A stretch of DNA of 64,000 bases from Sphingobacterium faecale (GCF_016746095.1 NZ_JAERTY010000005.1:372001-436000), one strand, 5' to 3'. Shown: positions 46,339 through 54,309, numbered from the stretch's first letter. Notes: generated by a model not told the origin, from the sequence alone. Numbers and translations: made by a program.

Positions 46339-47448
46339 TCAATACCGTTGAGCAATAGGCCATTGCTCGACAACTACACCTTTATCAACCACCTGATAAC
46401 ATGGATATTTAGCAACTGTAGGACAGATATGATACGGAATTATATAATGCATATCTCCTATACTGACATTGGGCCATTCGCTGGTTGGCACTTCCACCAC
46501 CAGATGCTCTTCCGATTGCGAAATCGGCTGCCAATCACTGTGTCCGATAATGTGCAACCGTTTATTGATACTATTTTCGGCGGCAATAGCCTTATGCCCC
46601 AGATCCAAACATAGTGTTGACTTCGTTGGCTTAGAAATCACCCGTGATACCAAGATAGCAGCGCAGTGATAAGCTTGTTCCTTCAAAGTTGATTGATATC
46701 CCCAATCCCACAGCATAAATGTTCCGGGACTACATTCTACAAAAGGCAACTCCCGATAAATAGAAAATGTATTGGATCCACCTAACACTAGTTTGAGTTT
46801 ACTGTGTAAAGCTTCCTCCAACGATTTGTAAAGGTTCAATACTTGGTCCAAAACAGGTTTTACTTTATTGTACCGTACAATCAGATCGGTATCTTGTATA
46901 TGCCCATCGTATCCATGTAACCCAGCGATGTTTAAGTTTGACAGTTTAGAAATCTCTATTCCAGTTTCAAATGCATCAACTAGAGATACCCCTGTTCTAT
47001 TCATACCTAGATTCAGGTCAATAAATACATCGACCATGACTCTTCTACCCATAGCCTGTTCGTTAAGAATCTGGCCCCCATCAATAGAGTCAACCAAGGC
47101 ACCGAACAATGTTGTAGGAAATTTAACGACTAAATCTAAAAACACAGTGATATTCGGCCCCACCAACGGATAAGCTAACAGCACATCTGCTGCACCCAAT
47201 TCAGCAAGAAGTCTAGCCTCACTAAGCGTCGCACATTTAAACTTAGTTACCCCTGCTTCCAAAAGCGTTTGAACCAATTCTCTATTTTTAATAGTCTTAA
47301 TATGTGGTCTTAGATTTTCAACTTTACATCCTTGCAAAGTCAAGTTTATATTCGCTTTAACAAGATTTGGATAAAGTAAAAGATTAGGTGTTAATATAGC
47401 TGATCCGTCTTTGATCCAATAGTTAGATAGCATATTCTTATTTTCCAT
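46339..47448 (-). CDS. D-threonine aldolase / D-serine dehydratase-like fold-type III PLP enzyme
   Basis: A 369-residue protein (an ATG at 47433 is an alternative that removes a 11-bp overlap). The N-terminal alanine-racemase-type barrel carries the PLP lysine in LRPHIKTIK (Lys51). The C-terminal domain has the metal-binding His-x-Cys pair in IPYHICPTV (His339, Cys341) that defines the D-threonine aldolase/D-serine dehydratase family. Reactions: D-threonine to glycine plus acetaldehyde, or D-serine to pyruvate plus ammonia. RidA in the same operon fits a dehydratase, since it clears the enamine intermediate. Cytosolic, no signal peptide. Confidence 0.82.
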   Translation of the reverse strand: MENKNMLSNYWIKDGSAILTPNLLLYPNLVKANINLTLQGCKVENLRPHIKTIKNRELVQTLLEAGVTKFKCATLSEARLLAELGAADVLLAYPLVGPNITVFLDLVVKFPTTLFGALVDSIDGGQILNEQAMGRRVMVDVFIDLNLGMNRTGVSLVDAFETGIEISKLSNLNIAGLHGYDGHIQDTDLIVRYNKVKPVLDQVLNLYKSLEEALHSKLKLVLGGSNTFSIYRELPFVECSPGTFMLWDWGYQSTLKEQAYHCAAILVSRVISKPTKSTLCLDLGHKAIAAENSINKRLHIIGHSDWQPISQSEEHLVVEVPTSEWPNVSIGDMHYIIPYHICPTVAKYPCYQVVDKGVVVEQWPIAQRY

Positions 47449-48793
47449 GGCTACATTTTTTTATAAGTTCTATCAGTGCTACCTTAATTCGCTTCTCTGC
47501 TCCTTCTTCCAAAAAAGAAGACCTAGCCCTCCAAGTCTCGTATCCTCCAAAATCAAATTCACGTAGAGGTGGTACATAGCCCACATAATCATTAGCCATT
47601 GTGACCGTAAAATATTGTGGAAACTCCTCTTTCAACGCTAACCCAGTAGCCGCAAAAAATTCTCCACCCAATGCCCCTATCAACGTATCACCAATTTTAA
47701 GACACTGGATGGGAAATAAAACTGAATCTGGCTGTGCTTCCAACAGCACCTGTTCACGGGCATACACCTTCTCATAAAGATCTTCATCCTGATAAGTTAC
47801 CAGTTCATAATCTGTATTATTTACCAAACGTTTTGCTTTTTCAAGTGTTGCAGCCGGAATACACCTTTTACGGAGTTCAATATCGACAGTACTACAACCA
47901 AGTCGTGGAGCTACTTCCCATACTAAATTCTCCGTCCGTCTCTTCAGGGCTAAGGCTAGATCATTCGCTATAAACTCGCTTTTAGCATGATCTTCTTTTG
48001 GATAGCGGTCTCCCTCTATAAAGTCCCAAATATTAACTTCCCCACTCGTACCATTGCTCATCACCACCACCATATCTTCGCTACCCAATTGCTTTTTTAC
48101 TGCTTTGGCAAAATAACCAAAATAGTCTGCCGAGATTACGCTACGCGGACAGTCTCCTACGTAATGAAGACCATAATTCGCCAGTACAGCCAACCATTCA
48201 CCTTCCATTGTCTGAATCCCCATAAAACAGAGTTCTCCATCGGGTTGTGAATTTCTCCCGACTATTTTTTGCTCCGCACCAAACGGATTTGTTTTCACTT
48301 GGTCGATAGTCCCCGAGACCGGATTTACCGGTTGATATGAGCTATTCATTGTATAGCGTCTACAGGTCACGTGTTCAGGCATACTAACCTGGCCAAAGGC
48401 AACCTTAACTGGTTTCGGATTCTCGACGACAATCTCAGCCAACTCAACCAACCTAGTAGATAATAAATCTCGGTAAGCAAGATCAGCATGTGCCAAGAGG
48501 AGGTCAGCAACCGATCCTGTAGAATGCGAATGTGTGCTCGATATCATTTGATTCGAAACCAAAATACCGGTTAGTCTTTCGATTTCAACTTTTATAGGAT
48601 CTAGAAACTCTCGTTTCATCACACAGATATCCACCACAATCAGTAAAATCTTTACATTTTCATACCGTAGGTAAATAGCTTTAGCATAAAGAGGATCTGC
48701 TATTTCACTAGCATATCTGCAGGTAAACTCTCCGTTGATAACGGTTCCTAATGAAGGGGTAACATCGATCTGGCACGCATTTGCATACAACAT
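47438..48793 (-). CDS. Neutral-ceramidase-like amidohydrolase (N-terminal domain only), cytosolic
   Basis: The start at 48793 (451 residues, MLYANACQIDVTPSLG) avoids overlap with the dipeptidase gene; a 15-codon extension to 48838 is hydrophobic/basic and unlike the family. Zinc-site motifs of neutral ceramidases are present: ISSTHSHSTGS, GLHYVGDCPRSVISADYFG and SNGTSGEVNIWDF, the last at the position of the catalytic-Ser loop. True ceramidases are exported and over 600 residues with a C-terminal Ig domain; this one lacks both. It probably hydrolyses an amide bond of an imported small conjugate rather than ceramide. Confidence 0.75.
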   Translation of the reverse strand: MLYANACQIDVTPSLGTVINGEFTCRYASEIADPLYAKAIYLRYENVKILLIVVDICVMKREFLDPIKVEIERLTGILVSNQMISSTHSHSTGSVADLLLAHADLAYRDLLSTRLVELAEIVVENPKPVKVAFGQVSMPEHVTCRRYTMNSSYQPVNPVSGTIDQVKTNPFGAEQKIVGRNSQPDGELCFMGIQTMEGEWLAVLANYGLHYVGDCPRSVISADYFGYFAKAVKKQLGSEDMVVVMSNGTSGEVNIWDFIEGDRYPKEDHAKSEFIANDLALALKRRTENLVWEVAPRLGCSTVDIELRKRCIPAATLEKAKRLVNNTDYELVTYQDEDLYEKVYAREQVLLEAQPDSVLFPIQCLKIGDTLIGALGGEFFAATGLALKEEFPQYFTVTMANDYVGYVPPLREFDFGGYETWRARSSFLEEGAEKRIKVALIELIKKCSHGK

Positions 48794-48804
48794 AATCTTC
48801 GGTT

Positions 48805-49899
48805 TTAATTTAAATAATTTCGTAAAAAAGATAACCAATTACCATGAAATATCCCATCGATATCTTCATCTGAGTATCCCCTATTCAATAAAATAGAATC
48901 AAATTTCTGCAGGTCTGCTATACTGTTTAGGTCCCATGGCGACTGTTCCGTCCCAAATATACCATCTAAATCAGAGCCGATACCGATGTTTTTTGTATTT
49001 CCCGCAAGTTGACAGATATGATCCCAGTGATCGACCAGAGCCTCCAGTTTGATGTCCAACTGCCATGGATCCGATACGGTATCTATAAACCTGATATCCA
49101 TTGCCCAACAATCCAGCATACCTCCGATTACCGCTCCACGGGCGATCAGCTTTTTTATCTGCTCATCTGTTAGCTGTCGCTGATTTGGAACGATCTTCCT
49201 GACATTATGGTGTGAAGCCCATATAGGCCCCTCATAAATATCCATTACCTCCTCAAAACTCTCATCCGTAAGGTGGGTTACATCTAGTATCATATTCAGT
49301 TTACCCATTTCCCTTAATAACTGGCGTGCTTTAAGATCGAGCGGTCCCATCATCCGTGTACCAGGAGCATATCTTCCTGGTCCAAAATGCGATAATCCTA
49401 TTGCACGTAGTCCATAAGCGTGAGCCTCATGTAGATAATCGATATTAACTAAGGAATCAGCACCTTCAAGACTTAATATATAACCTACAGCTTTAGCTGC
49501 ATTCGGCGTGCCATCATTCCAGTAGGTCAAATGATTCTCTAGGTCAGATCTGCTTTGGATCATCTTCATTTCACCCAACTTTTCCATTTCCCTATACCAA
49601 GTCAATTGCGCCTGCGTCATCGCCCAGGCCTGTTGTGGCGAATTCCATCCTGCCAGTTTAGATCCCGGAGGAGATACCCTGGACAACTGCGTGGCAACTA
49701 CCAATCCGGTATTTCCCTTTCGCAATTCCGGCAGACATACGGTACCATTACCCCGATCCGGCTTATCAGATTTAAACAGCTCCCGCTGTCGGATCTGTTC
49801 TAGGGATTGGGTCAGATCCCTATTCCATTCTATAGCGTTCATGGCCAGATCCAGATGAGCATCCACCAAAAAACGTTGATTACGGCTATCCCTCTGCAT
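48805..49899 (-). CDS. Membrane-dipeptidase-family (M19) zinc peptidase
   Basis: A 364-residue M19 (renal dipeptidase) homologue without signal peptide, so cytosolic. The binuclear zinc ligands are visible: VDAHLDLAMN, Glu in SLEGADS, His in LDVTHLT and ASHHNVR, and the conserved Asp in GIGSDLDGI. The family cleaves dipeptides, including those with D-residues at the C-terminal side, and some beta-lactam or lactone bonds. It sits between the degenerate dehydrogenase (14-bp overlap) and the ceramidase-like amidase, which suggests that the pathway releases an amino acid from an amide or peptide conjugate. Confidence 0.85.
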   Translation of the reverse strand: MQRDSRNQRFLVDAHLDLAMNAIEWNRDLTQSLEQIRQRELFKSDKPDRGNGTVCLPELRKGNTGLVVATQLSRVSPPGSKLAGWNSPQQAWAMTQAQLTWYREMEKLGEMKMIQSRSDLENHLTYWNDGTPNAAKAVGYILSLEGADSLVNIDYLHEAHAYGLRAIGLSHFGPGRYAPGTRMMGPLDLKARQLLREMGKLNMILDVTHLTDESFEEVMDIYEGPIWASHHNVRKIVPNQRQLTDEQIKKLIARGAVIGGMLDCWAMDIRFIDTVSDPWQLDIKLEALVDHWDHICQLAGNTKNIGIGSDLDGIFGTEQSPWDLNSIADLQKFDSILLNRGYSDEDIDGIFHGNWLSFLRNYLN

Positions 49900-50719
49900 A
49901 TTCCTTTTTATATTTGATTATCAGTTCATTTATTTCCTGCGAAAACTCCCTAACAATGCGCTCCCACTTTTCGAAATCCCCTGCGCTATAGTTATATAAC
50001 CCCGATAGACTTTCCATGCCCATCTCTCCCTTATTAATCATAGCCTCAAACCACTCCGGAACCTCTTTCATATTTGACAGCTCCGGATTCAGATCTTTCA
50101 TAACCATAGCATATGCTTGAGTCCCCATTAGATCCATGTACAGATAGTTGCCCGTAAACGGAAGGTAATAGCCAGCATCATTACGGCATGCCCGATCAAT
50201 ACTCTCTATACTCGCATAGCCCTTATCCACCAGGTAAAATGCTTCGCGGGTCATTGCTGCCAACATATAAGCCCGCACACTGACACCGCCTCTAACGATA
50301 TAGGGATCCTTATTCAATCTTTCTTTTGCCCAATGGAACAACACATCCACACACTCCTTTTTATTTTGTGCTGTTTCTATTATTTCCATGAACGGTGAAG
50401 CCGTAATAGGATAACAGAAATTCACACCGATCAATTCCGCATGGACATAGGCCTGAATTTCTTCCAAACTAATACCGTCTACGTTCACACATATAAAACC
50501 ATTCGCCGACAAAGCATTTTGCAGTCCATTAATCCATAAACATTTGTCGTTCAAATCATCTACTGTAAATACAAAGATTACGTCATACCTACTTCCTGTT
50601 ATAAAAGGCTCCTCTACAAAGTCAGCATCAAAGTCCTCCTGACGCAACTGTTCATAAAAGTCACGGGCCGTAGCCGATTTACCAGCAACCAACAGTCGTG
50701 GATTATCATTCACACACAT
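49886..50719 (-). CDS. Degenerate 3-hydroxyacyl-CoA dehydrogenase-like protein (probable pseudoenzyme)
   Basis: A 277-residue paralogue of the dehydrogenase at 52052. They share the C-terminal helical domain (VDKGYASIESIDRACRNDAG vs INKGCISMAGLDKCFQHDMG; LNPELSN vs LFPKLSN; LSGLYNY vs LTGLYPH). The N-terminal Rossmann motif GLGLMG of the partner is AGKSATA here, and the catalytic HWAEP segment is NFCYP. Both NAD binding and catalysis are therefore doubtful. It overlaps the dipeptidase gene by 14 bp and follows the aminotransferase by 11 bp. It could be a structural or regulatory partner of its active paralogue. Confidence 0.75.
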   Translation of the reverse strand: MCVNDNPRLLVAGKSATARDFYEQLRQEDFDADFVEEPFITGSRYDVIFVFTVDDLNDKCLWINGLQNALSANGFICVNVDGISLEEIQAYVHAELIGVNFCYPITASPFMEIIETAQNKKECVDVLFHWAKERLNKDPYIVRGGVSVRAYMLAAMTREAFYLVDKGYASIESIDRACRNDAGYYLPFTGNYLYMDLMGTQAYAMVMKDLNPELSNMKEVPEWFEAMINKGEMGMESLSGLYNYSAGDFEKWERIVREFSQEINELIIKYKKEYAEG

Positions 50720-50730
50720 ACGTCATTGAT

Positions 50731-52047
50731 TTAGCTGGTTTTCATTTCTTTGAGTACCTCTCCTACAGCGACCAGAGCAGCCTCCACATCGCTATCCGTT
50801 GTAGCAGCAGAAATATACCAAAGCCCCCGTCCTATTATCCGTATTCCCCTATCGTGAAGTTTTGCCACAAAAACCCCTAGTTTTCTTTTATCGGCCTGTA
50901 GTACATCCCGAAATTCGTAGACTTCTTTCAAATCGGTAAACGAGGTATTCAGCATGGGACCTGGTCCCTGCACCAGCATATTTTGGCCATAGGTTTTATT
51001 CAAGACTATGAGTCCCTCCTTGAGCTTTAATCCAAGTCTGAAGATACGTTCGTAAACATGCGCATCACTTTCCAAAATGCGGATCGTGGAAAGCGCGGCC
51101 GCTACCGTAGGGTTCGAGGCATTCATGGTGCCAGCATGGATCACACGCCCCGTGGCAATCTCATCCATCCATGACTTTTTGCCTACAATTGCGGATATAG
51201 GGTACCCAGATCCCATTGCTTTAGCAAAAATTGCCATATCAGGTTCTACTCCAAAATAGCCCTGTGCACCGGACAACCCCATTCTAAACCCCGTTATTAC
51301 CTCATCCATGATAAAAGCAATATCAAATTGTCGGGTCAATCCTCTCATTTTCTCCAAGTATCCTGGTCTGGGCATTATACAGCCATTGTTACACATGACG
51401 GGTTCCGTAATCACCGCTGCCAGATCGTCTTTATATTTTACAATTGTTTGCTCCAAAAGCTTTTCATCGTTCCAAGGAATAATGATAAATTCACGCCTAC
51501 TGTTATCGGCTAGACCAGCACTCCAAGGAAACACCTGTGGATCATTCCGTTCGCCCATCGATTCGCCTTGAGGATGCCCCAGACCATAAGCCACATTATC
51601 CAGCCATCCGTGATAATGCCCTTCAAAACGTAAAAAAAGCTGTCTCCCCGTTTTTGATCTCGCCACCCTTAAGGCTGTTTGCACAGCTTCAGAACCATCT
51701 AGACAAAATCGCATCAGCTCCGCACAAGGAATCAAACGATTGAGCGCTTCTGCAAGTTCAACCTCCTGTATATGTTGACCGGCATAAAGCTGCCCCATTT
51801 CACTATAGTTAGCAATATCCCCTAATAGCGCTGGATGCGAGTGTCCCAGAATCAACGGTCCCTGACTTAGTGTAAAATCAATATATTCATTTCCATCCAC
51901 ATCATATATCCTAGATCCTTTCCCATGACTATAAAATAAAGCATGAGGATGATTATATTTTCTAAATTCGGAAGATACTCCCGCAGCGAGTACTTTACAC
52001 GCCCTTTCCAATAGCTCCTTAGATTTTAAATACGTATACTCTTGCAT
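50731..52047 (-). CDS. Class III aminotransferase / glutamate-1-semialdehyde aminomutase-like
   Basis: The start at 52047 (MQEYTYLKSKELLERACKVL, 438 residues) leaves a 4-bp gap; a frame to 52068 overlaps the dehydrogenase gene. The fold-type I PLP features are clear: GNEYIDFTLSQGPLILGHSHP, FCLDGSEAVQTALRVAR, the DEV(I)TGFR loop and the PLP lysine in FAKAMGSGYPIS. It is close to HemL-type aminomutases, but its place in a catabolic operon and its short distance to dehydrogenase genes favour transamination or amino-mutation of an amino-sugar or amino-acid derivative. Heme synthesis is unlikely. Confidence 0.85.
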   Translation of the reverse strand: MQEYTYLKSKELLERACKVLAAGVSSEFRKYNHPHALFYSHGKGSRIYDVDGNEYIDFTLSQGPLILGHSHPALLGDIANYSEMGQLYAGQHIQEVELAEALNRLIPCAELMRFCLDGSEAVQTALRVARSKTGRQLFLRFEGHYHGWLDNVAYGLGHPQGESMGERNDPQVFPWSAGLADNSRREFIIIPWNDEKLLEQTIVKYKDDLAAVITEPVMCNNGCIMPRPGYLEKMRGLTRQFDIAFIMDEVITGFRMGLSGAQGYFGVEPDMAIFAKAMGSGYPISAIVGKKSWMDEIATGRVIHAGTMNASNPTVAAALSTIRILESDAHVYERIFRLGLKLKEGLIVLNKTYGQNMLVQGPGPMLNTSFTDLKEVYEFRDVLQADKRKLGVFVAKLHDRGIRIIGRGLWYISAATTDSDVEAALVAVGEVLKEMKTS

Positions 52048-52051
52048 CAGA

Positions 52052-53023
52052 TTACAAATTAAGATCATTTAGTTTCTTTCTATACCGATCGGACAAGTGA
52101 TATATCTCTTCATTGAAATTAGAAAAGTCCTGTTCCAATTTCCTAACAGAATCTTCCGTATGCGGATATAACCCTGTCAGATTATGAATCCCTCTTCCTC
52201 CTTTTTCCAATATCTCTTCCATTTGCTGAGGTACATCCTGGCGATTACTGAGCTTGGGAAACAAATGATGATATGTTTTCAGATAATCCTGTAGTCCCAT
52301 AAAATCCATACGCCTAAAAATGCCCATCAATGTTACCCAAGCCCCCATGTCGTGCTGAAAACATTTATCCAGCCCTGCCATCGAGATGCATCCCTTGTTT
52401 ATCAGTGCGAATCCTTCCCGATACACGGCATACATCAACCTATTGGTTATAAAACCCCGGATATCTTTATACAAAAGAGTCGGCTCCTTCCCCCAGTTCT
52501 CCGCTTCATCCCTTATCATTTCGGCTATAATCACAGATGTAGCCGCTCCACAGGTGATTTCTAAAAAGCGCGTAGCATAGGCCGGTTCAGCCCAATGTAT
52601 CCCCATAAAACGCTGTGGATACTTCAGGTATTTCTGAAGATTACTGATCGGGATCGCGGACGTATTAGTGGCGATTACCGTATTCTCAAACACGTGATCT
52701 TCGACCAATTCATACACCTGCTTCTTTATAGTCTCTATCTCAATAACACATTCAACGACCAAGCCACACTGTTGCAACAAGCCATAATCGGCCGTAACTT
52801 CATATCTATCAAAGAAAAAATCTACTTTTTCAGGTAGTAGCCCCATCTTAGCACAGAGATCGAGCTGCTCACGTATCCTGATAGTCCCTATCTCCAGCTC
52901 CTCCAACAATGGCGTAAGGGCAATCACACGGTAACCTGCTCTCAAAAAGGATACAATGATACTGCTCCCCATCAGCCCCAAGCCTACCACACCGATACAA
53001 TTTCCAATTCCTCTTTCTCCCAT
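52052..53023 (-). CDS. 3-hydroxyacyl-CoA dehydrogenase-family NAD-dependent enzyme
   Basis: A 323-residue two-domain dehydrogenase: a Rossmann domain with GVVGLGLMGSSI, the TNTSAIPISNL segment, and HWAEPAYATRFLEIT, where the usual HxxNP becomes HWAEP (catalytic His kept, Asn replaced by Glu). The size equals that of L-gulonate 3-dehydrogenase, carnitine dehydrogenase and related non-CoA enzymes, which suggests a free hydroxy-acid substrate rather than acyl-CoA. The start overlaps the RidA stop by one base (TAATG). The downstream paralogue at 49886 has lost both motifs. Confidence 0.83.
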   Translation of the reverse strand: MGERGIGNCIGVVGLGLMGSSIIVSFLRAGYRVIALTPLLEELEIGTIRIREQLDLCAKMGLLPEKVDFFFDRYEVTADYGLLQQCGLVVECVIEIETIKKQVYELVEDHVFENTVIATNTSAIPISNLQKYLKYPQRFMGIHWAEPAYATRFLEITCGAATSVIIAEMIRDEAENWGKEPTLLYKDIRGFITNRLMYAVYREGFALINKGCISMAGLDKCFQHDMGAWVTLMGIFRRMDFMGLQDYLKTYHHLFPKLSNRQDVPQQMEEILEKGGRGIHNLTGLYPHTEDSVRKLEQDFSNFNEEIYHLSDRYRKKLNDLNL

Positions 53024-53409
53024 TAGCCCAACTTAACTATACAATCAATTTCCACTTTAATGCCTTCCGCTAATACAGACTGTACGGTAGTTCTCGCCGG
53101 TCTCACCCCCTTAAAATAAGTTCCATAAACCTTATTAAAGCGATCGAAATCAGCAATATCAGCCAGATGGACCGTACTCTTGACCACGTCATCCATAGTA
53201 CCTCCAGCAGCCTCTACAATAAGTTTAATGTTATCTAAAGTTCGTATTGTCTCCTCTTCAATAGATCCAAGTACAAACTCTGAACGCTTGAAGTCCACAC
53301 TCGCCTGCCCCGAAACAAACAAGAGTCCATCAATCTGCACAGCATCAGAATATGCACCGGTTACAAAATTTAAATCTCTATCTGGATGAATGATTTTTCT
53401 CTTTTCCAT
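53023..53409 (-). CDS. RidA-family enamine/imine deaminase
   Basis: A 128-residue YjgF/YER057c/UK114 protein. The signature region with the substrate-binding Arg is RPARTTVQSV, followed by GIKVEIDCIV. RidA proteins form trimers and hydrolyse reactive enamines and imines released by PLP dehydratases and other amino-acid-degrading enzymes. Here it is the first gene of the island's cytosolic module, which includes two PLP enzymes (class III aminotransferase and the D-serine dehydratase-like protein). A TAGTTTTG box lies 20 bp upstream. Confidence 0.88.
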   Translation of the reverse strand: MEKRKIIHPDRDLNFVTGAYSDAVQIDGLLFVSGQASVDFKRSEFVLGSIEEETIRTLDNIKLIVEAAGGTMDDVVKSTVHLADIADFDRFNKVYGTYFKGVRPARTTVQSVLAEGIKVEIDCIVKLG

Positions 53410-53428
53410 AGCTTTACATTTAGTTATC

Positions 53429-53436
53429 CAAAACTA
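53429..53436 (-). promoter_or_regulatory. -7 box (TAGTTTTG) at the head of the island
   Basis: Perfect TAnnTTTG on the minus strand ending 19 bp before the RidA ATG. A TTTC lies 15 bp upstream, so the -33 element is weak. Confidence 0.5.
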
Positions 53437-53598
53437 GGGTACATCTGCCCCGAAAGCCTATGTATTTATATCAAAATCTTACACTATTTTTCAATCTCGC
53501 TTCCGGCAAATCTTATCTATCCTTTCAAGCACTTTAGTTACCAACTTTCTATAAGACATCAAAAAAACAAAGGCCGGCAAAACCTAGAGTGCCGATCG

Positions 53599-53702
53599 CC
53601 CCCCCCCCGAAGTTTTCACCTAACTATTCCTGCTTTTAACCGAAAAATAAGATCCTTTGATCGAAAGCCCATTTCTCTTCTCTCCATTCTCTCCTACATT
53701 TG
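53599..53702 (+). promoter_or_regulatory. Poly-C tract, phased repeats and -7 box before the second NTF2-like gene
   Basis: A run of ten C (53599-53608) is followed by a degenerate repeat (CCTAAC at 53619) and two exact CGAAA copies at 53641 and 53662, all in 21-bp phase. A perfect -7 box TACATTTG (53695-53702) lies 33 bp after the last CGAAA, exactly as in the copy at 21494. The two regions also share ACCGAAAAAT and TTTGAATCAACAA. The rest of 53437-53808 has no supported gene. Confidence 0.65.
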
Positions 53703-53808
53703 AATCAACAAATACGAAACAAAGTGATAACAGATGCAACCATTTAAAAATACCAAGCGTCTTATCAACAGGAAAAAATAGATTAACAAACGACATAAAA
53801 AAACAACC

Positions 53809-54237
53809 ATGTACAAACTCATCGCCATCATTACCGCTAGCCTATTTACGTTCGCATCTGGATTTAACGTATCAGCCCGAGAAACCGTCAACCCACTAAA
53901 AGACGTAAATACGAAAACCATAACCCTCACTTATGTAGAGGCTATTACACGGGGCAATACCGACTTCCACAAGCAGCTGTTCACCGCAGATTTTGAATAT
54001 CTCAATTCCGCCAGCAACCAAGTCTCTAACAGAACAGCCTACTTAGGGTTCTTAAAAGCGAACAAAGGCATCCAATATAACTGTAAGACCGATTACGAGA
54101 TATTAGACCAAGCTGGCAAAACGTCCGTAGCCAAAGTGTCCATGCAATTCGAAAACTTCACCCGCGTCGATTACGTTACCATGCTACAGTCTACGAATGG
54201 ATGGAAAATCAGCAAGGTAGTAACGACCTACCCATAA
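53809..54237 (+). CDS. Small secreted NTF2-like (lumazine-binding-like) protein, copy 2
   Basis: A 142-residue paralogue of the protein at 21553: same signal peptide layout (cleavage near NVSARE), NPLK start, DFEY..NS..NQVSN core, NFTR(I/V)DY and VTTYP end. An NTF2/SnoaL-like cone fold with no assignable catalytic residues. The promoter is of the same phased-repeat type. It lies just outside the upstream end of the 30-kb island, and copy 1 lies just outside the other end, in the same orientation. Function unknown. Confidence 0.75.
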   Translation: MYKLIAIITASLFTFASGFNVSARETVNPLKDVNTKTITLTYVEAITRGNTDFHKQLFTADFEYLNSASNQVSNRTAYLGFLKANKGIQYNCKTDYEILDQAGKTSVAKVSMQFENFTRVDYVTMLQSTNGWKISKVVTTYP

Positions 54238-54289
54238 GAAACGGAGAAGTCTTCATATCCATCATTAGCATCAGTTTTATACTGGCTGC

Positions 54290-54309
54290 TTCACTAGGCT
54301 GCTAGTGAA
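54290..54309 (+). terminator. Hairpin after NTF2-like copy 2
   Basis: Perfect 8-bp stem TTCACTAG/CTAGTGAA with a 4-nt loop, 53 bp after the stop codon. There is no T-run, so a terminator role is uncertain. Confidence 0.35.

Noticed and set aside
34128..48793. Ganglioside degradation (sialidase plus ceramidase)
   Set aside because: The ceramidase-like protein is cytosolic and truncated relative to ceramidases, and the sialidase assignment is doubtful.
50731..52047. hemL of heme biosynthesis
   Set aside because: The gene is embedded in a catabolic operon with no other tetrapyrrole genes; only family-level similarity.
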